A stretch of 64,000 bases of DNA, taken from contig NZ_CP107841.1 in the NCBI RefSeq assembly GCF_036346855.1, positions 8,002,001 through 8,066,000 on the forward strand, read 5' to 3'. Made by a program: the position numbers and the translations under genes. Origin of the DNA: Streptomyces europaeiscabiei (GTDB taxonomy: Bacteria; Actinomycetota; Actinomycetes; Streptomycetales; Streptomycetaceae). The notes beneath the pieces are model-generated. The model saw nothing but the letters and a program-made list of their open reading frames with translations, did no database searches and was not told the origin of the DNA. Below are positions 53,277 to 62,805 of the stretch, piece after piece (the stretch's first letter is position 1; each line of letters begins with the position of its first letter).

Positions 53277-53303
53277 GGTGGGGCCGACCGACACGGCCCC
53301 ACC
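53277..53303 (+). terminator. Terminator after ngcG
   Basis: GGTGGGGCCG pairs with CGGCCCCACC around a seven-base loop, starting three bases after the stop codon. Confidence 0.8.
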
Positions 53304-53520
53304 CCGGTCCCCCGAGTGACCCGTTCCGGGACCTCAAGTAGCCGCAGAGTGACATTTAGTGGTCATTCGGTGGTCTCAGTTTCCGTCAAGGACTTGACTG
53401 CGGTAACCCGTTCAGCGGAGCTTGGAGTTCACAACTTGTAAGTGACCCGGTTCCGCTGCTGTGACCTGGGTCACGGGCGGCGTGCGGGCCGCCCAGCCTG
53501 GGACGGGAGTGGATGAGTCG

Positions 53521-54720
53521 ATGGAGACTCCGGGATCGCAGTCGTCGCTGCACCGAGCAAATCTCGAGCGCGTCGTACGGGCGGTGCGGCTGGCCGGGTC
53601 GCTCACTCAGGCGGAGATCGCCAGGACGACCGGCCTGTCCGCGGCCACGGTCTCCAACATCGTGCGCGAGCTGAAGGACGGTGGAACCGTCGAGGTCACG
53701 CCCACGTCGGCGGGCGGCCGCCGGGCGCGCGCGGTCTCGCTCAGCGGTGACGCCGGGATCGTGATCGGCGTGGACTTCGGGCACACGCATTTGCGCGTCG
53801 CGATAGGGAATCTCGCCCATCAGGTGCTCGCCGAGGAGGCCGAGCCGCTGGACGTGGACGCCTCCTCGACCCAGGGGTTCGACCGGGCGGAGCAGCTGGT
53901 CACCCGGTTGATCGAGGCCATCGGTGTGGATCCTACGAAGATCGCGGGTGTGGGTCTCGGCGTGCCGGGACCGATCGACGTGGAGTCGGGGTCGCTCGGC
54001 TCCACCGCCATTCTGCCGGGCTGGACCGGCACCAAGCCCGCCGCCGAGATGCGCGACCGCCTCGGTGTGACGGTGCACGTGGACAACGACGCCAACCTCG
54101 GCGCCCTCGGTGAGCTGGTCTGGGGCAGTGGCCGGGGGGTTCGGGACCTGGCGTACATCAAGGTGTCCAGTGGTGTTGGTGCCGGGCTGGTGATCGATGG
54201 CAAGATCTACAGGGGCCCGGGTGGCACGGCGGGAGAAATCGGGCATATTACTCTTGATGAATCCGGTCCTGTCTGCCGCTGCGGCAACCGCGGCTGCCTG
54301 GAGACCTTCGCGGCCGCGCGCTATGTGCTCCCGCTCCTCCAGTCCAGTCACGGCACCGACCTGACCATGGAAGGGGTCGTACGGTTGGCGAGGGACGGGG
54401 ACCCGGGCTGCCGTCGGGTGATCGCCGACGTCGGCCGACACATCGGAAGTGGAGTCGCCAATCTCTGCAATCTGTTGAACCCGAGCCGTGTGGTCCTCGG
54501 TGGCGATCTCGCCGAGGCCGGGGAGCTGGTGCTCGGTCCCATAAGGGAGTCGGTCGGCCGGTACGCGATCCCGAGTGCCGCACGTCAACTCTCAGTGCTG
54601 CCAGGGGCACTTGGCGGCCGTGCCGAGGTCCTCGGGGCCCTGGCCCTGGCCCTCAGCGAGATGGGTGATTCGACCCTTTTGGACGGAACCCTCTCCGCAG
54701 CAACCCCTGCCTTCACTTAG
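53521..54720 (+). CDS. rok7B7: ROK-family transcriptional regulator Rok7B7-like
   Basis: A 399-residue protein: winged helix-turn-helix at residues 10-70 (LTQAEIARTTGLSAATVSNI), then a ROK domain with VIGVDFGHTHLRVAIG, the GVGLGVPGPID nucleotide/sugar-binding segment, and the zinc site CRCGNRGCLET. Synteny makes it SCO6008 (Rok7B7), reported to affect xylose use, carbon repression and antibiotic output in S. coelicolor. It lies between ngcEFG and xylFGH and probably controls one or both. ATG 53521 is chosen; GTG 53509 upstream is an alternative. The repeat TGGTC at 53352-53370 may be part of its promoter. Confidence 0.92.
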   Translation: METPGSQSSLHRANLERVVRAVRLAGSLTQAEIARTTGLSAATVSNIVRELKDGGTVEVTPTSAGGRRARAVSLSGDAGIVIGVDFGHTHLRVAIGNLAHQVLAEEAEPLDVDASSTQGFDRAEQLVTRLIEAIGVDPTKIAGVGLGVPGPIDVESGSLGSTAILPGWTGTKPAAEMRDRLGVTVHVDNDANLGALGELVWGSGRGVRDLAYIKVSSGVGAGLVIDGKIYRGPGGTAGEIGHITLDESGPVCRCGNRGCLETFAAARYVLPLLQSSHGTDLTMEGVVRLARDGDPGCRRVIADVGRHIGSGVANLCNLLNPSRVVLGGDLAEAGELVLGPIRESVGRYAIPSAARQLSVLPGALGGRAEVLGALALALSEMGDSTLLDGTLSAATPAFT

Positions 54721-54844
54721 AGAACGAAACACGCCGTTGCCAACCCGTTAAGGATTTACTTCTTGACGTCGCACGTGTGGCCGAGTTGACTTCCAGCCAC
54801 CTCGGCCGCAGTGCTGCGGCCCGTGTCAGGGAGGCACAACCCAA

Positions 54845-55948
54845 ATGAACGCAACGATGCGTAGAGTCGCGATCGGCGCCACCGCGATCTCGCTGGCGCT
54901 GTCCGTGGCCGCCTGTGGCAAGGCCGGCGACGACAAGGACTCGGACAGCGGCAGCGACAACGGCTCGGACAGCAAGTCGATCGGTCTGCTCCTGCCCGAC
55001 TCGGTCACCGCGCGCTACGAGAAGTTCGACAAGCCTTACTTCGAGGCCAAGGTCAAGGAACTCTGCGACGACTGCGACGTCCAGTACGCGAACGCCGCGG
55101 CCGACCCGAACAAGCAGGCTCAGCAGATGAGCACCATGGTGACCAAGGGCGTCAAGGTCATCGTCGTCTCCGCCCAGGACTCCGCCGCCATCAAGTCCTC
55201 CATCCAGGCCGCGGTGGACAAGGGCGTCAAGGTCGTCGCCTACGACCGTCTCGCTCAGGGCCCGGTCTCGGCCTACGTCTCCTTCGACAACGTCAAGGTC
55301 GGCGAGCTGCAGGGCCAGGCGCTCCTCGACGCCCTCGGCGACAAGGCGACCCCCAAGGCCAAGGTCGTCATGATCAACGGCGACGACGCCGACCCGAACG
55401 CCGGTCAGTTCAAGGAGGGCGCGCACAAGGCCCTCGACGGCAAGGTCGACATCGCCTACGAGCAGTCCGGCCTCTGGAAGGACACCGTCGCCGCCGAGAA
55501 GATGTCCGCGGCGATCACCCAGCTGGGCGCCAAGAACATCGCGGGCGTCTACGCCGCCAACGACGGCATGGCCGGTGGCATCGCCAACACCCTCAAGGGT
55601 GCGAAGATCAGCAACATCCCGCTGACCGGTCAGGACGCAGAGCTTGCGGCCATCCAGCGGATCGTCGCCGGCACGCAGTCCTCCACGGTCTACAAGGCCT
55701 ACAAGCCGGAGGCCGACACGGCCGCCGAGCTGGCGGTCAACCTGCTGGAGGGCAAGGACATCAAGTCCCTGGCCGACACCGAGGTGACCAGCGGCTCCGG
55801 CGACAAGGTCCAGGCGAAGCTGCTGACCCCGGTCTCGGTGACCAAGGAGAACATCAAGGACACGGTGGTGAAGGACGGCCTGTACACGGTCGCCGACATC
55901 TGCACCGCCGAGTACGCCAAGGCGTGCAAGTCCGCCGGTCTGGAGTAG
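54845..55948 (+). CDS. xylF: Xylose ABC transporter substrate-binding lipoprotein
   Basis: A 367-residue type-1 periplasmic-binding-protein-fold protein with a lipoprotein signal (SLALSVAACGKAG). Conserved segments SIGLLLPDSVTARYEKFD, QMSTMVTKGVKVIVVSAQD and AANDGMAGGIANTL match xylose/ribose-type binding proteins. It captures xylose for XylG/XylH. A strong hairpin after the gene and 280 bases of spacing separate it from xylG, allowing higher expression of the binding protein than of the membrane parts. Confidence 0.92.
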   Translation: MNATMRRVAIGATAISLALSVAACGKAGDDKDSDSGSDNGSDSKSIGLLLPDSVTARYEKFDKPYFEAKVKELCDDCDVQYANAAADPNKQAQQMSTMVTKGVKVIVVSAQDSAAIKSSIQAAVDKGVKVVAYDRLAQGPVSAYVSFDNVKVGELQGQALLDALGDKATPKAKVVMINGDDADPNAGQFKEGAHKALDGKVDIAYEQSGLWKDTVAAEKMSAAITQLGAKNIAGVYAANDGMAGGIANTLKGAKISNIPLTGQDAELAAIQRIVAGTQSSTVYKAYKPEADTAAELAVNLLEGKDIKSLADTEVTSGSGDKVQAKLLTPVSVTKENIKDTVVKDGLYTVADICTAEYAKACKSAGLE

Positions 55949-55971
55949 TCACTCCGGCCCGCTGAGCCTGT

Positions 55972-56017
55972 CCGGCGCCCGCCCCACCTTCAGACCCCGC
56001 TTCCGGGGCGGGCGCCG
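55972..56017 (+). terminator. Hairpin between xylF and xylG
   Basis: CCGGCGCCCGCCCC pairs with GGGGCGGGCGCCGG around an 18-base loop. It probably attenuates transcription into xylGH. Confidence 0.75.
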
Positions 56018-56078
56018 GATGGAACCGTGACGCTCCGCTGGCGGTGCCGGGAGGGCCGTCGGTCGCCCTTCCCGTCGT

Positions 56079-56119
56079 CGTGGCTGGTCGCGCAGTTCCC
56101 CGCGCCCCTTCAGGGCACG
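56079..56119. repeat. Interspersed element GGCTGGTCGCGCAGTTCCCC
   Basis: This word followed by GCGCCCCTTCAGGGC is a common intergenic repeat in Streptomyces genomes (from memory), often linked with 3' ends. It lies between xylF and xylG. Confidence 0.55.
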
Positions 56120-56236
56120 GGTGGGCACGGCGGATCTACGCATGTTCCCCTGTAAGTCTTGTGCGTCACGCACATTTCCGCGCCCGGTTACCGGCGCGGC
56201 ATCCCCGCCGGTCAGGCGGCGAAGGAGATGGTTCAC

Positions 56237-57019
56237 GTGTCCGCTACGCCCGTGCTGGCGTTGCGCGGAGTCTCCAAGCGATTCGGTGCGGTGCAGGCAC
56301 TCACCGACGTCGATCTGGAGGTCCACGCCGGAGAAGTGGTCGCCCTGGTGGGCGACAACGGCGCAGGAAAGTCCACCCTGGTCAAGACGATCGCGGGTGT
56401 CCACCCCATCGATGAGGGCGTCATCGAGTGGCAGGGCGACCCGGTCCGGATCAACAAGCCGCACGACGCCCAGGGACTCGGCGTCGCGACGGTCTACCAG
56501 GACCTCGCGCTCTGCGACAACCTCGACGTCGTGGGCAACCTCTACCTCGGGCGCGAGCTGCTGCACCGGGGTGTCATCGACGAGGTGTCGATGGAGAAGA
56601 ACTCCCGCGAGCTGCTCTCCACGCTCTCTATCCGGATCCCCAGCGTCCGTATCCCGATCGCGAGCCTCTCCGGCGGTCAGCGCCAGGTCGTCGCCATCGC
56701 CCGTGCCCTCATCGGCGACCCCAAGCTCGTCATCCTCGACGAGCCCACCGCCGCCCTCGGTGTCGAGCAGACCGCGCAGGTTCTCGACCTGGTCGAGCGG
56801 CTGCGCGAGCGCAACCTCGCCGTCATCCTCATCAGCCACAACATGGCCGATGTGAAGGCGGTCGCGGACACCGTCGCCGTCCTGCGGCTGGGCCGGAACA
56901 ACGGTTCCTTCTCCGTGAAGGACACCAGTCACGAAGAGATCATCGCCGCGATCACGGGTGCCACGGACAACGCCGTGACCCGTCGTGCGGGGCGGCGCAC
57001 CACGGAGGCGGCAAAGTGA
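56237..57019 (+). CDS. xylG: Xylose ABC transporter ATP-binding protein
   Basis: A 260-residue single-ABC protein: Walker A GDNGAGKST, signature ISLSGGQRQVVAIARAL-type stretch (LSGGQRQ), Walker B VILDEPTAALG and switch His in ILISHNM. GTG 56237 was chosen over ATG 56228 because GAAGGAG touches the latter but is nine bases from the former. It powers xylose import. The stop overlaps the xylH start by four bases. Many bacterial XylG proteins have two ABC domains; one is usual in Streptomyces. Confidence 0.93.
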   Translation: MSATPVLALRGVSKRFGAVQALTDVDLEVHAGEVVALVGDNGAGKSTLVKTIAGVHPIDEGVIEWQGDPVRINKPHDAQGLGVATVYQDLALCDNLDVVGNLYLGRELLHRGVIDEVSMEKNSRELLSTLSIRIPSVRIPIASLSGGQRQVVAIARALIGDPKLVILDEPTAALGVEQTAQVLDLVERLRERNLAVILISHNMADVKAVADTVAVLRLGRNNGSFSVKDTSHEEIIAAITGATDNAVTRRAGRRTTEAAK

Positions 57020-58350
57020 GCGACACGTCCAAGACCGTGAAGAGCGATTCCGCACCGGACACCGGGGCCGAGGGTCAGACCACGGTCGCCCCCGCCGACG
57101 ACCCCACGGCCGCGCCGGTCAGCGTCGTCGACCCGCGTCTGCTGGTCCGCGAAGAGGGTCTCAAGGGCTACGTCACCGAGTTCAAGCGCAAGGTGAAGGG
57201 CGGCGAGCTGGGCTCGCTGCCGGTGGCCATCGGGCTGATCGTCATCTGGACGATCTTCCAGCTGCAGAACGACCTCTTCCTGAGCGCCGAGAACCTCTCG
57301 GACATCAGCTACTTCCTATCGGCCACCGGCATGCTCTCCATCGGCCTGGTGTTCGTGCTGCTGCTCGGCGAGATCGACCTGTCCGTGGGTTCGGTCAGTG
57401 GTCTGGCCTCCACCCTGTTCGCCGTGCTCGCGGTGAACCAGGGCATGAACTCCTGGTTGGCACTGCTCCTCGCGATCGTCACCGGTCTCGCCATCGGCGC
57501 GCTGCACGGCTGGTTCTTCGCCAGGGTCGGCGTACCCGCGTTCGTCGTCACCCTGGCCGGCTTCCTCGGCTGGAACGGCGTGATGCTGTGGATGCTGGGT
57601 GACAGCGGCACGATCAACATCCCGTCGGACACGGGTCCGGTCCATCTGCTCGGCAAGAGCTCCTTCTTCATGGACCAGGCCATCATCGGCGCGTACATCC
57701 TGGCCGGCCTCGCTGTGGCGCTCTCGCTCGTCGGCAACGTCAACGAGCAGCGCCGTCGTCGAGCCGCGGGTGTGCCGTTCCGGCCGACCAGCGAGATCGT
57801 GCTGCGTGTCGGCGCGCTCGCCGTCGTGTCCTTCGTCGCTGCCGCCGTGCTCAACGACGCGGCCGGTGTCTCCAACGCGCTGGTGATCTTCCTGGCGGCG
57901 CTGGTGATCGTGGACTTCGTGCTGCGTCGTACAACCTACGGCCGTCAGGTGTTCGCGGTCGGCGGCGGCATCGAGGCAGCCCGCCGTGCGGGTATCAATG
58001 TGCCGATGGTCCGGATCACCGTGTTCGCCATCTCCGGTGGGTTCGCGGCGATCGGCGGCATGTTCTTCGCCGGTCAGACCGCGAGCGCGACGCTGTCCGC
58101 CGGTGGTGGCAACGTCCTGATGCTCGCGATCGCCGCAGCCGTCATCGGTGGCACCAGCCTCTTCGGCGGGCGGGGATCGGTGTGGTCCGCGCTGCTGGGC
58201 ATGCTGGTCATCCAGTCGATCACGACGGGCCTCAACCTGCTGAACATGAACACCTCGATCCAGTACATGATCACGGGTGCGGTGCTGCTGGGCGCGGTCG
58301 TCATCGACTCCGTCAGCCGTCGAAGCCAGAAGGCGGCGGGCCGCGCGTAG
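57016..58350 (+). CDS. xylH: Xylose ABC transporter permease
   Basis: A 444-residue membrane protein with about ten helices after an 85-residue hydrophilic N terminus. The branched-chain/ribose-type permease signature GEIDLSVGSVSGLAS and the C-terminal AVIGGTSLFGGRGSVWSAL are present. It starts at GTG overlapping xylG. A terminator hairpin follows. Confidence 0.93.
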   Translation: MSDTSKTVKSDSAPDTGAEGQTTVAPADDPTAAPVSVVDPRLLVREEGLKGYVTEFKRKVKGGELGSLPVAIGLIVIWTIFQLQNDLFLSAENLSDISYFLSATGMLSIGLVFVLLLGEIDLSVGSVSGLASTLFAVLAVNQGMNSWLALLLAIVTGLAIGALHGWFFARVGVPAFVVTLAGFLGWNGVMLWMLGDSGTINIPSDTGPVHLLGKSSFFMDQAIIGAYILAGLAVALSLVGNVNEQRRRRAAGVPFRPTSEIVLRVGALAVVSFVAAAVLNDAAGVSNALVIFLAALVIVDFVLRRTTYGRQVFAVGGGIEAARRAGINVPMVRITVFAISGGFAAIGGMFFAGQTASATLSAGGGNVLMLAIAAAVIGGTSLFGGRGSVWSALLGMLVIQSITTGLNLLNMNTSIQYMITGAVLLGAVVIDSVSRRSQKAAGRA

Positions 58351-58382
58351 CGGTCCGGCCCGGCGCCCTTCAGGGCGCGCAT

Positions 58383-58411
58383 GTGCCCGGTGCCTGACAG
58401 GCACCGGGCAC
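58383..58411 (+). terminator. Terminator after xylH
   Basis: GTGCCCGGTGCC pairs perfectly with GGCACCGGGCAC around a five-base loop, followed by TTCTCCTT. Confidence 0.85.
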
Positions 58412-58576
58412 TTCTCCTTGTTGTCGGACGTTTCGTACGGGTACGTCTGCGCAGGATGGTTTACGGCCGTTTGCGTGACGTAGGAGTCGACCGCCCGGCG
58501 GTCGGCCGTGTGCGCGGAAGATTAGACTTCGACGAGCCCGGTAACGCTCGAACAGCACTATCGCAAGGAGGCACGG

Positions 58577-60496
58577 GTGCCGCTGCTGACCCGCATCAGG
58601 GGACCGCGCGATCTGGACCGGCTCAGTCTGGAGCAACTGGACCAGCTGGCGGAGGAGATCCGGACCTTCCTCGTCGAGGCGGTGTCGAAGACCGGCGGTC
58701 ACCTCGGCCCGAACCTCGGCGTGGTCGAGCTCACCATCGCCCTGCACCGGGTCTTCGACTCGCCCAAGGACAAGGTGCTCTGGGACACGGGCCACCAGTC
58801 CTATGTCCACAAGCTGCTCACCGGTCGTCAGGACTTCTCCCGGCTGAAGATGAAGGGCGGCCTCTCCGGCTACCCCTCGCAGGCCGAGTCCGAGCACGAC
58901 GTCATCGAGAACAGCCACGCCTCCACGGTGCTGGGCTGGGCCGACGGCCTCGCCAAGGCCAACCAGGTGCTGAAACGCGACGACCACGTGGTCGCGGTCA
59001 TCGGCGACGGCGCCCTCACCGGCGGTATGGCCTGGGAGGCGCTCAACAACATCGCCGACGCCAAGGACCGGCCCCTGGTCATCGTCGTCAACGACAACGA
59101 GCGCTCCTACGCGCCGACCATCGGCGGCCTCGCCAACCACCTGGCCACCCTGCGGACCACGGACGGCTACGAGCGGTTCCTGGCCCGCGGCAAGGACCTG
59201 CTGGAGCGGACACCCGTCGTCGGCAGGCCGCTCTACGAGACGCTGCACGGCGCCAAGAAGGGGCTGAAGGACTTCATCGCCCCGCAGGGCATGTTCGAGG
59301 ACCTCGGGCTCAAGTACGTCGGGCCGATCGACGGGCACGACATCGAGGCCCTGGAGTCCGCGCTCGCCCGTGGCAAGCGGTTCGGCGGGCCGGTCATCGT
59401 GCACTGCCTCACCGAGAAGGGCCGCGGATACCAGCCCGCTCTCCAGGACGAGGCGGACCGCTTCCACGCCGTCGGCAAGATCCACCCGGACACGGGTCTG
59501 CCGATCGCCTCCTCCGGCGCCGACTGGACCTCCGTCTTCGGCGAGGAGATGGTGAAGCTCGGCAAGGAGCGCGAGGACATCGTCGCCATCACGGCGGCCA
59601 TGCTCCAGCCCGTCGGCCTCGACAAGTTCGCCAAGGCCTTCCCCGAGCGCGTGTACGACGTCGGCATCGCCGAGCAGCACGGCGCGGTGTCCGCGGCGGG
59701 CCTCGCCACGGGCGGTGTGCATCCTGTCTTCGCGGTGTACGCCACCTTCCTCAACCGTGCCTTCGACCAGGTCCTGATGGATGTCGCCCTCCACAAGTGC
59801 GGTGTGACCTTCGTGCTGGACCGGGCCGGCGTCACCGGCACCGACGGGGCCTCGCACAACGGCATGTGGGACATGTCGATCCTCCAGGTCGTACCGGGTC
59901 TCAGGCTCGCCGCGCCCCGTGACGCCGACCAGGTCCGCGCCCAGCTGCGCGAGGCCGTCGAGGTCACGGACGCGCCGACCGTGGTGCGCTTCTCCAAGGG
60001 CGCCGTCGGCCCCGCCGTACCCGCCCTGCGCCGCGTCGGCGGCATGGACGTGCTGCGTGAGCCGGGCACCGACACCCCGGACGTGCTCCTCGTCTCCGTC
60101 GGCGCCCTCGCGCCGATGTGCCTGGAGATCGCGGACCTGCTCGACAAGCAGGGCATCACCACGACCGTCGTCGACCCTCGCTGGGTCAAGCCGGTCGACG
60201 AGCACATGGCACCGCTCGCCGACAAGCACCGCGTGGTCGTCACCGTCGAGGACAACTCCCGCGTCGGCGGGGTCGGCTCGGCCGTCGCCCAGGCGCTGCG
60301 TGACGCCGGTGTCGACATTCCGCTGCGTGACTTCGGCATCCCGCCGCGCTTCCTCGACCACGCCACCCGCGCCGAGGTCCTGGCCGAGATCGGGCTCACC
60401 GCGCCCGACATCGCCCGCCAGGTCACCGGGCTGGTCTCCAAGATCGACGGCCGGTTCGGCGAGACCGCCGCCGAGGTGGAGCCCGCGCGCGACTGA
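58577..60496 (+). CDS. dxs: 1-deoxy-D-xylulose-5-phosphate synthase
   Basis: A 639-residue thiamine-diphosphate enzyme that condenses pyruvate with glyceraldehyde 3-phosphate, first step of the MEP isoprenoid route. Starts at GTG behind AAGGAGG. Visible: [19 protein letters not shown], the TPP motif [31 protein letters not shown] in the transketolase Pyr domain, and a C-terminal domain with [11 protein letters not shown]. Length normal. Gene has its own terminator. Synteny position SCO6013. Confidence 0.97.
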   Translation: MPLLTRIRGPRDLDRLSLEQLDQLAEEIRTFLVEAVSKTGGHLGPNLGVVELTIALHRVFDSPKDKVLWDTGHQSYVHKLLTGRQDFSRLKMKGGLSGYPSQAESEHDVIENSHASTVLGWADGLAKANQVLKRDDHVVAVIGDGALTGGMAWEALNNIADAKDRPLVIVVNDNERSYAPTIGGLANHLATLRTTDGYERFLARGKDLLERTPVVGRPLYETLHGAKKGLKDFIAPQGMFEDLGLKYVGPIDGHDIEALESALARGKRFGGPVIVHCLTEKGRGYQPALQDEADRFHAVGKIHPDTGLPIASSGADWTSVFGEEMVKLGKEREDIVAITAAMLQPVGLDKFAKAFPERVYDVGIAEQHGAVSAAGLATGGVHPVFAVYATFLNRAFDQVLMDVALHKCGVTFVLDRAGVTGTDGASHNGMWDMSILQVVPGLRLAAPRDADQVRAQLREAVEVTDAPTVVRFSKGAVGPAVPALRRVGGMDVLREPGTDTPDVLLVSVGALAPMCLEIADLLDKQGITTTVVDPRWVKPVDEHMAPLADKHRVVVTVEDNSRVGGVGSAVAQALRDAGVDIPLRDFGIPPRFLDHATRAEVLAEIGLTAPDIARQVTGLVSKIDGRFGETAAEVEPARD

Positions 60497-60516
60497 CCTG
60501 TCCGACCGGGCTGTTC

Positions 60517-60556
60517 GGGCCGGTTTCACCATCCTTTACGGTGGTGAGACCGGCCC
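60517..60556 (+). terminator. Terminator after dxs
   Basis: GGGCCGGTTTCACCA pairs with TGGTGAGACCGGCCC around a short loop, 20 bases after the stop. Confidence 0.85.
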
Positions 60557-60642
60557 ATTCGCGTGAAACCGCTCGCGCCGGGGCATACGGAACACGCCCC
60601 CTCTCGATCATGTCGAGGACGACAAGCGTGGGAGGTACGCCT

Positions 60643-62166
60643 GTGAGCAGCACACTCTTTCGGACGAAGAAGGTCGAGCAGTCCATCCTCGATACCGAGG
60701 AACCAGAACACGCGCTCAAGAAATCCTTGTCCGCGCTGGATCTGACGGTCTTCGGCGTCGGTGTCATCATCGGCACCGGCATCTTCGTCCTCACCGGCAC
60801 GGTGGCCAAGAACAACGCCGGTCCCGCCGTGGCCCTCGCCTTCGTCGTGGCCGGCGTCGTCTGCGCGCTCGCCGCCCTCTGTTACGCGGAGTTCGCGTCC
60901 ACGGTCCCGGTCGCCGGGTCCGCGTACACCTTCTCGTACGCCTCCCTCGGAGAGCTGCCCGCCTGGATCATCGGCTGGGACCTGGTCCTGGAGTTCGCGC
61001 TGGGGACGGCGGTGGTGGCCGTCGGCTGGTCCGGCTACATCCATTCGCTGCTGGCCAACGCGGGCTGGGAGCTGCCGGCGGCGCTCAGCACGAGAGACGG
61101 GGCCGACGGCTTCGGCTTCGACATCCTCGCCGCCGCGCTCGTCCTGATCCTCACCGCCATCCTCGTGATCGGCACCAAGCTCTCCGCGCGCGTCACCTCC
61201 GTCGTCGTCGCCATCAAGGTGACGGTCGTCCTGACCGTGATCATCGCGGGCGCCTTCTTCATCGAGGGCGCCAACTACGACCCGTTCGTCCCGAAGGCAG
61301 AGGCGGTGCCCGCGGGCGACAGCCTCCAATCACCGCTCATCCAGCTGATGTTCGGCTGGGCGCCCTCCAACTTCGGTGTGATGGGCATCTTCACGGCCGC
61401 CTCCGTCGTCTTCTTCGCGTTCATCGGCTTCGACGTCGTCGCCACGGCCGCGGAGGAGACGAAGAACCCGCAGCGGGACATGCCCCGGGGCATCATCGGC
61501 TCCCTCGTCATCTGCACCACGCTGTACGTGGCGGTGTCGATCGTCGTCACCGGCATGCAGCACTACACGAAGCTGTCGGTGACCGCGCCGCTCGCCGACG
61601 CCTTCAAGGCCACCGGGCACCCGTGGTTCGCGGGCTTCATCAGCTTCGGCGCCGCCGTCGGCCTGACGACCGTGTGCATGATCCTGCTGCTCGGCCAGAC
61701 CCGGGTGTTCTTCGCGATGAGCCGCGACGGGCTGCTGCCGCGCTTCTTCTCCCGCGTCCATCCCCGGTTCAAGACCCCGCACCGGCCGACCATCCTGCTC
61801 GGTGTGGTCATCGCGATCCTCGCGGGCTTCACCCCGCTGAGCGAGCTGGCCGAGCTGGTGAACATCGGCACGCTGTTCGCCTTCGTGGTCGTCGCGATCG
61901 GCGTGATCATCCTCCGCCGGACCCGCCCCGACCTGCCCCGGGCGTTCCGCACCCCCTGGGTGCCGTTCATCCCGATCCTGTCGGTGTGCGCCTCGCTGTG
62001 GCTGATGCTCAACCTGCCCACGGAGACCTGGCTCCGCTTCGCCGGCTGGATGTTCCTCGGCTTCCTCGTCTACTTCGTCTACGGCCGCTCGCACAGCCGC
62101 CTCGGCCGTCAGGAGGAGACCGGGCCGGGTGGGGCCCTCAAGCCTCCGGGACGCGGCAGCGAGTAG
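60643..62166 (+). CDS. APC-family amino-acid permease
   Basis: A 507-residue membrane protein with twelve predicted helices. The first shows the APC substrate-binding motif VFGVGVIIGTGIFVLTG; others include AEFASTVPVAGSAYTF and FVFFAFIGFDVVATAAEE-like stretches (FAFIGFDVVATAAEE). Best guess is a cationic amino-acid transporter. GTG has GGGAGG seven bases upstream. Synteny position SCO6014. The C terminus is hydrophilic. Confidence 0.92.
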   Translation: MSSTLFRTKKVEQSILDTEEPEHALKKSLSALDLTVFGVGVIIGTGIFVLTGTVAKNNAGPAVALAFVVAGVVCALAALCYAEFASTVPVAGSAYTFSYASLGELPAWIIGWDLVLEFALGTAVVAVGWSGYIHSLLANAGWELPAALSTRDGADGFGFDILAAALVLILTAILVIGTKLSARVTSVVVAIKVTVVLTVIIAGAFFIEGANYDPFVPKAEAVPAGDSLQSPLIQLMFGWAPSNFGVMGIFTAASVVFFAFIGFDVVATAAEETKNPQRDMPRGIIGSLVICTTLYVAVSIVVTGMQHYTKLSVTAPLADAFKATGHPWFAGFISFGAAVGLTTVCMILLLGQTRVFFAMSRDGLLPRFFSRVHPRFKTPHRPTILLGVVIAILAGFTPLSELAELVNIGTLFAFVVVAIGVIILRRTRPDLPRAFRTPWVPFIPILSVCASLWLMLNLPTETWLRFAGWMFLGFLVYFVYGRSHSRLGRQEETGPGGALKPPGRGSE

Positions 62167-62283
62167 CCGCCGCCCCGCGACCGACCCGCCCCTCCGGCCC
62201 CGCACGTCCCGCGTCCGCGGACTGCGGGGCCGGAGCGCGCACCAGGGGTGCACCTTTGCCCCGCAGGGTGGGTCGAGGATCCT

Positions 62284-62658
62284 TCAGGACGCGCCGCGAA
62301 CCGTTCGGGGCCCGGCTACCTCGGCACCCAACTCGCCGACCCTGCGCCGCAGTTCGCGGTCGGCGGTGACCACCAGGCAGGGGCGGTCATGGGCCTCTGC
62401 GGCGACGAGTTCCACGATGCGGTCGTCGCCGCTGCGGGGGGCCGCCTCGACCCGCACGCCCGGTACCGGTGCCACGCCGCGGGCGGCGCCCTCGACGACC
62501 ATCACGAGTTCGACGGGCTCGTCCCGGCCGGGGACCCCGTCCCGGGCGAGCCGGTCGCGCAGGCGTTCCGCGGCGCCGCGTCGATCGCGCCACCAGCCGT
62601 CGGGCACGGAGCCGATGACGTTGGCGGCGTCGACGATCACGAGCAGGGGGTCGTCCAT
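62284..62658 (-). CDS. NYN/PIN-type small nuclease-fold protein
   Basis: A 124-residue protein. LLVIVDAANVIGSVPDGWW carries the first acidic residue, RSGDDRIVELVA the second and CLVVTADRELRRRV the third, as in NYN/PIN ribonuclease-like proteins (YacP type). The start is ATG 62658; the 3' end lies in a GC-rich convergent gap with the permease. Likely acts on RNA, target unknown. Confidence 0.8.
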   Translation of the reverse strand: MDDPLLVIVDAANVIGSVPDGWWRDRRGAAERLRDRLARDGVPGRDEPVELVMVVEGAARGVAPVPGVRVEAAPRSGDDRIVELVAAEAHDRPCLVVTADRELRRRVGELGAEVAGPRTVRGAS

Positions 62659-62805
62659 GGGGCCAGGGTCGCATGCCGGGCGGCCTACACCATGTGAGTG
62701 AAACGTTCATCCTATGATGGGGGGTCGCTCGGCCGTCCGCGTTCCCGTGCGAGAAGGCGGCGCCGGGGTGCCGCGCCGAGCGTCATGGAAGGGGCAGGTC
62801 TCGTC

